Of a stretch of DNA of 49,890 nucleotides, positions 17,996 to 26,721 are shown piece by piece. The stretch comes from Bacteroidota bacterium (GTDB lineage: Bacteria; Bacteroidota; Bacteroidia; Chitinophagales; Chitinophagaceae): assembly GCA_018267515.1 (NCBI GenBank), contig JAFDYJ010000013.1:1-49890 (forward strand). Direction: 5' to 3'. A program made the translations under genes and the position numbers. The notes under the pieces were generated by a model. The model worked only from the letters and a program-made list of their open reading frames with translations. It was not told the origin of the DNA and searched no databases. Numbering within the stretch: position 1 is the stretch's first letter; the number at the start of each line of letters is the position of its first letter.

Positions 17996-19177
17996 TTATG
18001 GATTACCCTGTGAAGGTAATTTTTTTATTGCCCTGTTGAATTGATGATAACTCCATTTTCCCAATATCGTTCCCTGTTTCAGTACATACAGGCAGGGATT
18101 CGTTCTGGCAGCAGACCGGATTGCTGTATAATCACATTTTAAAACCGGGATATCTGCGAAAGGAGTTCCGGAAAGTGCTTTGGCTGCCTGGTCAATTCTT
18201 GCAGTCACCAGGTAAGAAGGTATATTTTTTGCCTTTGCTTCGCTGTATATTTTGAAAAAATCATCTTCCCAACGGGAAACAGGTGCTGAGAAATCCAAAC
18301 AGAAAATTAAAACTGCAAAAGGCTGCTCCAAAATTATCTTAGTGGAATCAATATCAGAACTGCCCGATAACGAAAATCCTTTAATCGGAGGTTCATTATT
18401 CTTCCCTTTGCGAACTACTTTGTCATAACGGTCTACAAATTGGTATGTCGAATCATTAAAATCTGCCGGAAAATTATCAGCAGTAAATTCCACTTTGTTT
18501 CCCTGTTTGTTATAAACGAAAGTGATTACAGTACTGTCGGGAATGGCATCTGCCGGCATTTTCATCTGAGCTGAAATATTATTCCCTACTTTAAACGGAA
18601 GACAATCCCAGGCCGGAAGATAGGACAACATGTACCATTGCATCCCAAAACTGATGACCACAACAACACACATTACCGTAAAATCAATACCGGGAGAAAA
18701 GAATGATTTGATTTTTTTTCGCTGCCAGAAAAGAAGAAGGATCAGTACTGTCAGTGCCACATCCTTTAAAAAAGAAGTTTGCGGGGTAATGGGAATACAA
18801 TCACCAAAGCATCCGCAGTTTTTAAATTTTCCTGAGAGCAATGCATAGCCTGTAAGAAAAGTAAAGAAAAGGATAAGTAATAAAAGAAAACGACTGAAGA
18901 ATTTCATTTGCCATCCTAATAGAAGCGCAGCACCTGCTATAATCTCCAGGGCTATCATGATAACCGCCAATGCCAGTGAATGCTGATGCAGGAAATCGAA
19001 TAAATTCATTAACAGGTGATTCAGGAAAAATGAACCTTTGGATAAACTATCATTCCAGGCTTCAAAAAATTCCTGCATTTTATAACTGAGCCCTAACGGA
19101 TCATTTGCCTTTATTAACCCGGAAAAAATGAACAGAACTCCAACAACAAATCTTGTTATAGTTGTAATCAGCTTCAT
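17996..19177 (-). CDS. BT_3928-family DoxX/MauE membrane protein with thioredoxin-like C-terminus
   Basis: This 393-residue protein starts with a DoxX/MauE-like four-helix membrane domain (residues 1-150), opening TRFVVGVLFIFSGLIKANDP and containing the paired cysteines FKNCGCFGDCIP. An additional helix near 165-190 leads to a soluble region. Its last part (about 275-390; AVLIFCLDFS, IPSYLVTA, PCLYVLKQGTILGKW) resembles a thioredoxin fold without the CxxC. It belongs to the BT_3928 family, common beside DUF1599 and folP in Bacteroidota. A quinone- or thiol-linked redox role is inferred from the MauE relation. Confidence 0.88.
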   Translation of the reverse strand: MKLITTITRFVVGVLFIFSGLIKANDPLGLSYKMQEFFEAWNDSLSKGSFFLNHLLMNLFDFLHQHSLALAVIMIALEIIAGAALLLGWQMKFFSRFLLLLILFFTFLTGYALLSGKFKNCGCFGDCIPITPQTSFLKDVALTVLILLLFWQRKKIKSFFSPGIDFTVMCVVVVISFGMQWYMLSYLPAWDCLPFKVGNNISAQMKMPADAIPDSTVITFVYNKQGNKVEFTADNFPADFNDSTYQFVDRYDKVVRKGKNNEPPIKGFSLSGSSDIDSTKIILEQPFAVLIFCLDFSAPVSRWEDDFFKIYSEAKAKNIPSYLVTARIDQAAKALSGTPFADIPVLKCDYTAIRSAARTNPCLYVLKQGTILGKWSYHQFNRAIKKLPSQGNP

Positions 19178-19213
19178 AGTATTTGCAGGGGATTGAATTT
19201 TAAATTGACCTAA

Positions 19214-19756
19214 TTATCCCTTCTCATTCATCAGTATCAGGGCAAAAACGCTGTAATTGATAATATCAATGTAATTAGCATCTATTCCTTCACTCATTAT
19301 GGTTTTACCTTCATTGGCAAGTATCTGGCGAATACGCTGAAGCTTCATCAGCGTCAGATCAACAAAGCTTTCCTGGCTCATAGCTCTCCAGGCTTCTCCA
19401 TAATCGTGATTTTTATCCATCATCACTTTTTTAGCTGCGTCAACATTTGTATCATACAAAGAGGATACTTTGCCGGTTTCTATTTCTTCCGGAGTATCGG
19501 GGGGCAATTCCAATTGAATCAACCCGATCACACCGTAATTGATGATACCTTTAAATTCAGCAGAAATATCATCAGCAACTTTTTGCAGACCCTTTTCCTG
19601 TATTGTTCTTATTCGTAGTGCTTTAATAAATATCTGGTCAACGATTGAGATGGTTCGTAATACTCTCCAGGCAGTTCCATAATCAATTGCTTTTTTCAAA
19701 AAGATCTCTTTACAGCTAGCAATCACATGATCATATTGTTTATTGGTATCCGGCAT
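19214..19756 (-). CDS. DUF1599 (nucleotide modification-associated domain 1) protein
   Basis: This 180-residue protein is an internal duplication of a roughly 75-residue module. Both halves carry K-x-x-DYG-x-AWR, then VD...K-x-x-RIR-x-I, then IINY-x-V-x-x-LI (first copy about residues 8-88, second about 98-176). PF07659 has been named nucleotide modification-associated domain 1, but its role in this conserved chromosomal setting is not known. It is first in a leftward operon with the BT_3928 and permease genes and diverges from folP across 129 bases. Confidence 0.9.
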   Translation of the reverse strand: MPDTNKQYDHVIASCKEIFLKKAIDYGTAWRVLRTISIVDQIFIKALRIRTIQEKGLQKVADDISAEFKGIINYGVIGLIQLELPPDTPEEIETGKVSSLYDTNVDAAKKVMMDKNHDYGEAWRAMSQESFVDLTLMKLQRIRQILANEGKTIMSEGIDANYIDIINYSVFALILMNEKG

Positions 19757-19885
19757 AATATTAATACTGTTAGAAAAGCCCCGAAATTAGATGGTAACAT
19801 TCCACCCCGTTTCTGACTCATATTAATGTTATAATTATCTTTAGCCTGCAGACTTACAGAAATCAAAAATAATGAACAAAAGCTA

Positions 19886-20722
19886 ATGTTTGAGTTGAAT
19901 TGCAAAGGAAGAGTGTTACTTGTGGATAAACCACTCGTCATGGGAGTAATCAATGTGACTTCGGATTCGTTTTATCCCGGAAGCCGAAAAACAGTGAGCA
20001 AAGAAATATTGAAGACAGCAGAACAAATGTTGAAAGATGGGGCTGATCTTTTAGATATCGGCGGGCAAAGCACAAGACCGGGAAGTGATCAACTTCCGGA
20101 AGAAGAAGAACTGACCAGAGTGGTTGAGCCTATAACTGAAATTCATAAGAATTTTCCAACAGCATTTATATCAATTGATACATTTTATTCCCGGGTAGCG
20201 AAAGAATCAATTGCAGCCGGCGCCTGTATGGTTAATGATATCAGTGCAGGATCTATAGATAAAAACCTGATTCCCGTCACTGCTACTCTGAAAGTCCCTT
20301 ACGTGTTGATGCATATGCAGGGAATTCCAAAATCAATGCAGAAAGCCCCTTATTATGAAAATGTGGTTCAGGAAGTGTTTGACTTCTTTAAACGTAAACT
20401 AAAAACGCTCAAAGAGGCAGGTATAAAGGACATTATAATTGATCCGGGATTTGGTTTTGGAAAAACGATAGAACATAATTTTGAATTACTCAGAAGTTTA
20501 AAGGCCTTTAATGAATTAAACCTTCCTTTAATGGCGGGTCTTTCCAGAAAGTCATTTTTATACAAATCCACCGGAGGCACACCTGAGGATGCATTAAGCG
20601 GAACTATTGCAATGAATACAATTGCTCTTTTAAACGGAGCTCATATCTTAAGGGTACATGATGTAAAAGAAGCCCGGCAAACAGTCCAGCTTTTCCAGGC
20701 TTATGAAAAGAAAAAGGGCTGA
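19886..20722 (+). CDS. folP: Dihydropteroate synthase
   Basis: This 278-residue protein matches FolP throughout: MGVINVTSDSFYPGSR (pterin and pyrophosphate site), DIGGQSTRPGS (the sulfonamide-relevant loop), FISIDTF, MVNDISAG, VLMHMQG, IIIDPGFGFGKT and the C-terminal LRVHDVKE. It joins p-aminobenzoate to the pterin pyrophosphate in folate synthesis. The start at 19886 gives the expected short N-terminus. Its stop codon is inside the hairpin that terminates the convergent FKBP gene. Confidence 0.96.
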   Translation: MFELNCKGRVLLVDKPLVMGVINVTSDSFYPGSRKTVSKEILKTAEQMLKDGADLLDIGGQSTRPGSDQLPEEEELTRVVEPITEIHKNFPTAFISIDTFYSRVAKESIAAGACMVNDISAGSIDKNLIPVTATLKVPYVLMHMQGIPKSMQKAPYYENVVQEVFDFFKRKLKTLKEAGIKDIIIDPGFGFGKTIEHNFELLRSLKAFNELNLPLMAGLSRKSFLYKSTGGTPEDALSGTIAMNTIALLNGAHILRVHDVKEARQTVQLFQAYEKKKG

Positions 20723-20741
20723 CAACTTTCATTGTCAACCC
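20716..20741 (-). terminator. Intrinsic terminator of the FKBP gene, overlapping the folP stop
   Basis: The stem GGG(c)TGACAA / TTGTCA(a)CCC with a 6-base loop is followed on the minus strand by TTTTTCTTTT. It lies 40 bases past the FKBP stop. On the plus strand the hairpin is followed by an A run rather than a T run, so it is directional. Confidence 0.7.
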
Positions 20742-20780
20742 GAGTTCAAAAAAAAATTAATTCAATTACTAAACCGGTTA

Positions 20781-21764
20781 TTAATTGGCTGCTGATTCAG
20801 TATTGTCTTTTACATCCATTATTTCTACATCAAATATTAAAGGCTCATTGGGTTTAAAAATTGAGCCGGGTTGTACTTTTTTTCCGTAGGCCAGGAAGCC
20901 GGGGATAAAAAGAACGCCTTTGCCGCCTTTTTTGAATACTTTCAAACCTTGATCCCATCCCGGAATTACCTGCATTTGCCCAAGGACGAATGTATAAGAG
21001 TTGCTTTCAAAAACACTATCCGTTTCTAATTTCCTTCCGGTGTATTTTACAGTAACAACTTTTCCGGAATCCACAACAGGCCCATCACCCTGTTTTTGAA
21101 TTTCAACAAAAACTCCCATTCCTGTTTTTTGAGCATTAATTTTTCGGGCAGCCAGGTATTCTTCCATTGACTTTAATTCTTTGTCAACTTCTCCGCTTTG
21201 TCTTGCATCTTCCAGTTCCTGTTGAAATTTCTCTCTAAGCTGTTTTTCGACTTTAGCTTTTTCTTCAGCCTGTTCTCTTAATCGCCGCGGTTCATCTCTT
21301 TTTGATTCTGCATCATAATCCGTCCGGGCAAGACTGTCATTATTGAACACCTCGAGCACTTTAAAAATTGTTGTAAACCGATCACCCATTTTTGTTCCGG
21401 GAGGTAGTTGGCCGGCAGCGCCTTTATTCAGCATTGAATCAGCCATTGTTACAACAACAACGCTGTCACCTTTACGCAGGTACGTAAAAATATCCACCGG
21501 GGAATATCTTGCTTTCCCTGCAGGAGGCACTTTAAAAAATTCAGGCATTTTACCATAACTGGTAAATAATACCGAGTCATTTAATTTATTAATGACATTA
21601 AATTTTACAATTTGCCCATGCCTGATTAGAGAGTCCTTCGAGTCTTTCGCCGGATAAAGCTTGTAAAGTACTCCGCTATCTGTTCTTTTAAAATCAAGAT
21701 CATTGCAGGAAATAACTGTTGAAGCGGCAACTGCCAACAGCAAAAGTAAATGTGTCTTTTTCAT
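20781..21764 (-). CDS. FKBP-type peptidyl-prolyl isomerase lipoprotein with two FKBP-like domains
   Basis: This 327-residue protein has a lipoprotein signal (MKKTHLLLLLAVAASTVISC, lipobox VISC at residue 20). Residues 27-145 form a degenerate FKBP-like domain (GQIVKFNVINKLNDSVLF). A charged helical linker follows (about 150-215). The last 110 residues are a canonical FKBP domain (VVTVKYTGRKLETDSVFES, VIPGWDQGLKVFKKGGKG, FLAYG, LIFDVEIMDV). It probably folds exported proteins at the membrane surface. It lies 8 bases downstream of nrnA, likely in the same transcript. Confidence 0.92.
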   Translation of the reverse strand: MKKTHLLLLLAVAASTVISCNDLDFKRTDSGVLYKLYPAKDSKDSLIRHGQIVKFNVINKLNDSVLFTSYGKMPEFFKVPPAGKARYSPVDIFTYLRKGDSVVVVTMADSMLNKGAAGQLPPGTKMGDRFTTIFKVLEVFNNDSLARTDYDAESKRDEPRRLREQAEEKAKVEKQLREKFQQELEDARQSGEVDKELKSMEEYLAARKINAQKTGMGVFVEIQKQGDGPVVDSGKVVTVKYTGRKLETDSVFESNSYTFVLGQMQVIPGWDQGLKVFKKGGKGVLFIPGFLAYGKKVQPGSIFKPNEPLIFDVEIMDVKDNTESAAN

Positions 21765-21772
21765 GTTTCTGT

Positions 21773-22780
21773 TTATTGTAATTGTGATTTGTTTTCTTTC
21801 ATGGCTTGTATGAATTTTTTTGCAGTTACTTCCAGGCTGTCACTGCTCCGGCCACCGGAAGCAGCGAAATGACCTCCCCCTTCAAAATATTTACGGGCAA
21901 ATGCATTACAATCAAAGTCTCCTTTACTCCGGAAGCTCCACTTACGTTCCTCGTCCCTGTCAATCACCACTGCCACTAATTTGATGCCTTTTATAGTCTG
22001 GGGAAAATTGATCAAACCTTCTGTATCCCCGGTCTTAATTTCAAAGCGTAACAAGTCGGATTTTGAAACAGTAATCAAAACAGTATTGTAATCATAAAAA
22101 ACCTCCATCCGGTTTAACAGTACAAAGCCTATGAACCGAAGCCTGTTTTCAAGAAAATTATCATACAATGCCTCGTGCACCTTTGCATGATTAAACCCCC
22201 TGGACTTGAGATCTGCAACCAGGGTATGAACACCGGAATGTGCAGACGGGAAACGGAAAGAGCCGGTATCTCCTACTACGCCGGCATATATACACTCACT
22301 GATGGCTTCATTAATTTTGTCCCCGTTTCCTGATTCAATGATCAGATCATAAATCATTTCGCAGGTAGAGCTTTTTGTGATATCGCTTTTTCCATAGTCA
22401 AATGAATCAGTATCCGGTTCCTTGTGATGGTCAATCAGTATTTTGGTGCAGGATAGTTGTCTTAATTTCTCCGTCATTCCTTTTGTACGGTTGAAAACAT
22501 TGAAATCAAGGCAGAAAAGCCATTCTGCTTTATTTAATACCGTTTCAGCCTTCAATTTATCAGATTCGAAATCCAGCACTTCCTCACAGCCCTGCATCCA
22601 GTTTACCCATGACGCCCAATTTGTAGGCGAAATCACAGTCACTTTATGTCCCAGCTGGGTCAAAAAGTGTTTTAATGACAGCGAAGCTCCCATAGCATCA
22701 GCATCCGGTTTCTGGTGCGTGGTAATTGCAATTGTACGGGACTGTTTTAATAAAGGAAATATTTCTGAAAGTGGTTTCAT
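21773..22780 (-). CDS. nrnA: Bifunctional oligoribonuclease/PAP phosphatase (DHH family)
   Basis: Starting at the ATG at 22780 (MKPLSEIFPLLK) gives the standard length of about 335 residues; the longer frame to 22876 would run into the divergent ndk promoter. It has the DHH family motifs: ITTHQKPDADAMGASL, CLDFN, LIDHHKEPD and the DHHA1 motif FEGGGHFAASGG. NrnA degrades nanoRNAs to mononucleotides and dephosphorylates 3'-phosphoadenosine 5'-phosphate. The FKBP lipoprotein gene follows 8 bases after its stop. Confidence 0.93.
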   Translation of the reverse strand: MKPLSEIFPLLKQSRTIAITTHQKPDADAMGASLSLKHFLTQLGHKVTVISPTNWASWVNWMQGCEEVLDFESDKLKAETVLNKAEWLFCLDFNVFNRTKGMTEKLRQLSCTKILIDHHKEPDTDSFDYGKSDITKSSTCEMIYDLIIESGNGDKINEAISECIYAGVVGDTGSFRFPSAHSGVHTLVADLKSRGFNHAKVHEALYDNFLENRLRFIGFVLLNRMEVFYDYNTVLITVSKSDLLRFEIKTGDTEGLINFPQTIKGIKLVAVVIDRDEERKWSFRSKGDFDCNAFARKYFEGGGHFAASGGRSSDSLEVTAKKFIQAMKENKSQLQ

Positions 22781-22877
22781 AAAATGGCTGCGAAGGTAAG
22801 GAAAGACTTCCTGGTTTCTGTTTCGGTTTTCAGTTAAATACTTTCTAAATAAAACTGAATAAACCATTGCTTTCACT

Positions 22878-22885
22878 TACTTTTG
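22878..22885 (+). promoter_or_regulatory. Candidate -7 box (TAnnTTTG) for ndk
   Basis: TACTTTTG fits the Bacteroidota -7 consensus TAnnTTTG and lies 23 bases before the ndk ATG at 22909, leaving a leader of about 17 bases. No clear -33 TTTG is seen at the expected distance. Confidence 0.4.
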
Positions 22886-22908
22886 CGGCGCAAAAAAGAA
22901 ACCTACAA

Positions 22909-23325
22909 ATGAATAATCAGACTTTCACCATGATAAAACCCGATGCTGTAAAAAACGGCTTTTCGGGTGCTATTTTAAATCACATTATCAAGGCCGGTTT
23001 TCAAATAACCGCATTGAAGCTGACCCGCCTGACTCCCGAAAAAGCAGGAGAATTTTATGCAATTCATAAAGAACGGCCATTTTATGATGAGCTGGTAAAA
23101 TTTATGAGTAGCGGACCTATTATTGCTGCAATTCTAATTAAAGAAAATGCAGTAGAAGATTTCAGAAAAGTCATTGGTGCTACTGACCCGTCTAAGGCTG
23201 CTGATGGAAGCATCCGTAAATTATATGCTCAATCAGTAGGTGAAAACGCCATTCATGGCAGTGACAGTGATGCGAATGCGCAAATTGAAGGCAATTTCTT
23301 TTTCTCTGATTTAGAACGCTTTTAG
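22909..23325 (+). CDS. ndk: Nucleoside diphosphate kinase
   Basis: The ATG at 22909 ([17 protein letters not shown]) gives the family-standard 138 residues; the earlier in-frame ATG at 22867 would overlap the promoter. Motifs present are [14 protein letters not shown], the [13 protein letters not shown] segment, [18 protein letters not shown] and the catalytic His in NAIHGSDSD (near residue 115). It transfers gamma phosphate between nucleoside di- and triphosphates via phosphohistidine. It stands divergent from nrnA and is followed by a 221-base gap before blaI. Confidence 0.96.
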   Translation: MNNQTFTMIKPDAVKNGFSGAILNHIIKAGFQITALKLTRLTPEKAGEFYAIHKERPFYDELVKFMSSGPIIAAILIKENAVEDFRKVIGATDPSKAADGSIRKLYAQSVGENAIHGSDSDANAQIEGNFFFSDLERF

Positions 23326-23502
23326 AAAGATTGCTAAAATAATTTTTTAAAATTTCTGACAATTGGGGTAGCATGGGCCTCATCTCTTTCACTTCTATTC
23401 CAATCCTGAAACTGTCCGCATTTTTTAGAAGATCTCTTTTGACTTTTCCTCAAAGTTAATTTCCGTTAAAAAACACTAAATGCTGTTAGTTTTTCATTTC
23501 CA

Positions 23503-23518
23503 TACGAAAATAGTCGTA
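23503..23518. promoter_or_regulatory. Candidate BlaI-type operator upstream of the blaI/M56 pair
   Basis: TACGAaaatagTCGTA is a perfect 5-base inverted repeat with a 6-base centre, 28 bases before the regulator's ATG and next to a TATATTGC that could be the -7 box. BlaI/MecI repressors bind short dyads of similar form at their own promoters. Confidence 0.45.
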
Positions 23519-23546
23519 TATTGCCAACTGAAAAATTATATTTCAT

Positions 23547-23936
23547 ATGTCAACTACCCGATTAATAAAGCCGACAGAGAGTGAGCTTGAAATCCTGCAA
23601 ATTCTTTGGACTAAAGGACTGGCCACAGTCCGTGAAGTACATGAAGAGCTTGCTAAATCCAAAGACGCCGGATATACAACAACTCTCAAGCTCATGCAGA
23701 TCATGCATGAAAAAGGAATTGTAAAAAGAGACGACTCAATGCGTACGCATATTTACCAGGCAGCCGTAAACAAAGAAAAGACGCAACGACATCTGTTAAG
23801 CAAAATGATTGATAGTTTATTCGGCGGCTCTCCCACCCAATTGGTAATTCAGGCATTGGGCGATGATAAACACAAAGCCAGCCGTGAAGAAATTGAAAAA
23901 ATCCAGGCATTGCTGGATGAACTTAAAAAACATTAA
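23547..23936 (+). CDS. BlaI/MecI/CopY-family transcriptional repressor
   Basis: This 129-residue protein has the family's winged helix (residues 8-75: TESELEILQILWTKGLATVR, GYTTTLKLMQIMHEKGIVKR) and a C-terminal dimerisation helix bundle. BlaI-type repressors are cleaved or released when the partner M56 peptidase senses a signal. The partner gene follows directly, with 2 bases between stop and start. No beta-lactamase or penicillin-binding gene is nearby, so the regulon is unknown. Confidence 0.93.
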   Translation: MSTTRLIKPTESELEILQILWTKGLATVREVHEELAKSKDAGYTTTLKLMQIMHEKGIVKRDDSMRTHIYQAAVNKEKTQRHLLSKMIDSLFGGSPTQLVIQALGDDKHKASREEIEKIQALLDELKKH

Positions 23937-23938
23937 GC

Positions 23939-25669
23939 ATGACTGAAATCAGTCAATCAGGTTTTATGCAGTCATTAGGATGGGCAATCCTGAACAGCCT
24001 ATGGCAAATGGCTCTATTGTGGATACTCTTCCAGGGGACAATTTTTTTATTTAAAATAAAAAAATCATCTTATAAAGCTGCGTTAGCCGTAACCTTTCTT
24101 CTCTCAGGTTTTGCCTGGTTCATTGTTACATTCATTTCTTCCCATATCCTCACAACCGAAAGTAAAATTTCATTATTCATAATCCCGGCATCAAACTACA
24201 ATGAGAATGTTTACTCCGGCTTGAATACTTTTTTACCCTTTGCGTCTGTTGCCTATTTATTTCTTCTGCTTTTTCCATTGATTCAATTCCTGAGAAATTA
24301 CCGTTTCGTCCGTGTTATCCGGGCACAAGGGTTGAAGAAAATAGAAAAGAATTGGAGGACATTTATAAAAAAGACAGCCGATGGAATGGGTATAAATAAA
24401 CCGGTACATATATGGCTGTCAGAAAAAATCAGTTCCCCAGTTACTATCGGATATCTGAAGCCCATTATACTGGTTCCCCTAGCGGCTATCAATCATTTAT
24501 CGCCACAGCAATTAGAAGCTGTATTACTTCATGAATTAGCACATATCCGCCGGTACGATTATCTGGTCAATCTTATCATCAACTTTATCCGCACAATTCT
24601 GTATTTTAATCCTTTTGTCAAAGCGTTTGTAAAAACCATAGAACGTGAAAGAGAGAAGAGCTGCGATGAAATGGTTGTTCAGTTTCAGTATGACCCTCAT
24701 AGTTATGCATCTGCACTTCTCATTTTAGAAAAAGGAGATTATTTGAGTCGTCCATTTGCGCTGGCTGCTTCCGGCAAGAAAAGCGACCTGATACAAAGAA
24801 TTGAAATAATTCTGGGTATCCAAAAGAGAAATTCTTTTTCATTTAACCGCATTGCTGGTTTATTGGCAGGGTTGCTTTGCATTATTTCACTGAATGCGTT
24901 ACCAATTTTTTCTAAACCCTCAAAAAATAACGGGAATCAACTGGGTAATTCATTAGTCTTTACAGATCTTTCTTCACCTTTTCTCTTCCCGGCTGGAAAA
25001 GAAACACGGAAAGCAGAAATATTAAATTCTGAAATAACCTCTCCTCAAATCAAGTCAGTAGATCAACCTAAAGAACAAAAAATTATACGCCGACACCCCG
25101 TTTCAAAAAGTGCCGTTGTTTCCCAGGTTTCAGAATCGGATGATAAAAATCAAATGGCATCCTCTTTTATGAATGTCAATTATAAACCTGAAACAGAAAT
25201 TCCTCAATTGAAATCTTACCAGGTTGCCCAGATCAATGATGCCTTGTCAAAATCAAAGGAAATATTCAAAGAGAGTCAATGGAAAGCGATTGAGAAAGAT
25301 ATTGCCGATGCCATGACCAGCGATGAAAAAAATAAATTCAGACAAATATATTCAGACAAAATTTCTAAAATGGACCTTTCAGACTGGAAGGATAAACTCA
25401 GTTTAGCTTATGACCGGATTGACTGGAATCAAATCAACGAACAGTTAGGCGATGCATTGTTTGATATTAAATTAGACAGCATTCAAAAGAGCTTTTCCGA
25501 TGCTATCATGAATCTTGAAAACCTGGAATGTCAATTAATTGCTTTTCACACAACAGGAATTCCGGATAGCGATATCACTCTTCAAAAAATAGCTGAAGAA
25601 AAAACAGGAATTCAAAAGGCGCTGAATCAAATCAAAGTTTTAAGGAGTAAGAAGGTTATTCGCCTTTAA
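23939..25669 (+). CDS. M56-family (BlaR1-like) membrane metallopeptidase
   Basis: This 576-residue protein has four predicted transmembrane helices and a zinc peptidase motif HELAHIRRYD (near residue 198), with the third ligand probably in EREKSCDEM. This is the BlaR1/MecR1 peptidase layout. After a final helix near 300-320 the periplasmic C-terminus (about 250 residues) does not look like a penicillin-binding sensor. It is charged and helical, with no serine-peptidase SxxK motif I could place, so the signal is probably not a beta-lactam. It ends 12 bases from the convergent PorP-like gene. Confidence 0.9.
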   Translation: MTEISQSGFMQSLGWAILNSLWQMALLWILFQGTIFLFKIKKSSYKAALAVTFLLSGFAWFIVTFISSHILTTESKISLFIIPASNYNENVYSGLNTFLPFASVAYLFLLLFPLIQFLRNYRFVRVIRAQGLKKIEKNWRTFIKKTADGMGINKPVHIWLSEKISSPVTIGYLKPIILVPLAAINHLSPQQLEAVLLHELAHIRRYDYLVNLIINFIRTILYFNPFVKAFVKTIEREREKSCDEMVVQFQYDPHSYASALLILEKGDYLSRPFALAASGKKSDLIQRIEIILGIQKRNSFSFNRIAGLLAGLLCIISLNALPIFSKPSKNNGNQLGNSLVFTDLSSPFLFPAGKETRKAEILNSEITSPQIKSVDQPKEQKIIRRHPVSKSAVVSQVSESDDKNQMASSFMNVNYKPETEIPQLKSYQVAQINDALSKSKEIFKESQWKAIEKDIADAMTSDEKNKFRQIYSDKISKMDLSDWKDKLSLAYDRIDWNQINEQLGDALFDIKLDSIQKSFSDAIMNLENLECQLIAFHTTGIPDSDITLQKIAEEKTGIQKALNQIKVLRSKKVIRL

Positions 25670-25681
25670 TGCTTCTAGCAA

Positions 25682-26719
25682 TTACCAATTACATCTCGGG
25701 CACTTTTCGCTGTACTTATTTCCCAACAGAAATCCGAGTACAATTTCATGGGTGCCCCTGCTTACGGTTCGCAAAGCCGTTTGAGTGAAGTCATAGGAAT
25801 AACCCACATTAAAAGTATTGCTGACATTTAATCCCAGCATAGCTGCATATCCATCCTGGTAGCGATAGCTTCCACCTATCCAGAAATCATCCCGGTACTG
25901 GAGTTTCAAATTTGTTTCAAACTGAAAATCGTTTTTGGAAGATCCTTTTATGTACTTCAGCATGACAGACGGAATTGCATTAATATCTTCGTTCAGCAAA
26001 AAGCGAAACCCGGCTGTTAAAAAGGTATGAGGAATCAATCTGCCTTTTGTAATGACTGCCGCATCATCCACAAAGGCTAATTTTTGCGGAACAATTTGCT
26101 GAGCAGAAAGTCCTACAAAATAATCACGGGAATAAAGCCATAGCCCCGCACCGATATCCGGACGAAGTGTATTCAGTTCTCCGTTCAGCGAAGCTCCGGT
26201 AGCCGGATCCACCGGGTCTCCTTCTCCGAAATCATTTTTAGTCCTGTCAATACTGACAACAGTAATTCCTGCTGAGAATCCTGCTGCCAGGTTGGTTGTT
26301 GGATTAAGACCAATATGATATGCATAGGTGCCGGCAGCACTAAAACGATTAAAACTACCCGTACGATCATTGACAACTACCAGCCCAATTCCGTGATGCG
26401 GTTCTGCAGCCGTGTAATTTTCCCAGTAAGCCTGCCCTCTCGGGTTCTGTCCGGGTATCTCAAATGAAGTTGCAGTTGTGCGATAGTCTTTTTTCCCTAT
26501 TGGCCCTTGTATGGTAAGGTATGCTGTTCGGGGGGCTCCGTTTAATCCCACCCATTGGTCTCTTCCACTTATTTTCAGGTCAGTGTAATTTTCTATTCCA
26601 CTCAAGGCAGGATTCAGAATATAATTATTGAGAATATACTGAGTATATTGAGGCCTTTGCTGTGCCTGAATATTCAACACCGCCAACATCACTGATAATA
26701 TTAAAAAAGATTTTTTCAT
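25682..26719 (-). CDS. PorP/SprF-family type IX secretion membrane protein
   Basis: This 345-residue protein has a signal peptide (residues 1-19, ending NIQAQ). It opens RPQYTQYILNNYILNPALSG, the hallmark of PorP/SprF proteins. The rest is a beta-barrel pattern ending near VGYSYDFTQTALRT. Members anchor or help secrete T9SS substrates with gliding-type (type B) signals. It starts 2 bases after the stop of the large PKD gene, whose C-terminal signal it probably serves. Confidence 0.93.
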   Translation of the reverse strand: MKKSFLILSVMLAVLNIQAQQRPQYTQYILNNYILNPALSGIENYTDLKISGRDQWVGLNGAPRTAYLTIQGPIGKKDYRTTATSFEIPGQNPRGQAYWENYTAAEPHHGIGLVVVNDRTGSFNRFSAAGTYAYHIGLNPTTNLAAGFSAGITVVSIDRTKNDFGEGDPVDPATGASLNGELNTLRPDIGAGLWLYSRDYFVGLSAQQIVPQKLAFVDDAAVITKGRLIPHTFLTAGFRFLLNEDINAIPSVMLKYIKGSSKNDFQFETNLKLQYRDDFWIGGSYRYQDGYAAMLGLNVSNTFNVGYSYDFTQTALRTVSRGTHEIVLGFLLGNKYSEKCPRCNW

Positions 26720-26721
26720 TA

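Noticed and set aside
11825..19756. EVE and DUF1599 (nucleotide modification-associated) proteins as parts of a modified-base defence system
   Set aside because: They lie 7 kb apart among housekeeping genes, with no nuclease, methylase or glycosyltransferase nearby.
22781..22876. Longer N-terminus for NrnA starting at 22876
   Set aside because: It would add 32 residues not typical of the family and overlap the ndk promoter; MKPLSEIFPLLK at 22780 is the standard start.
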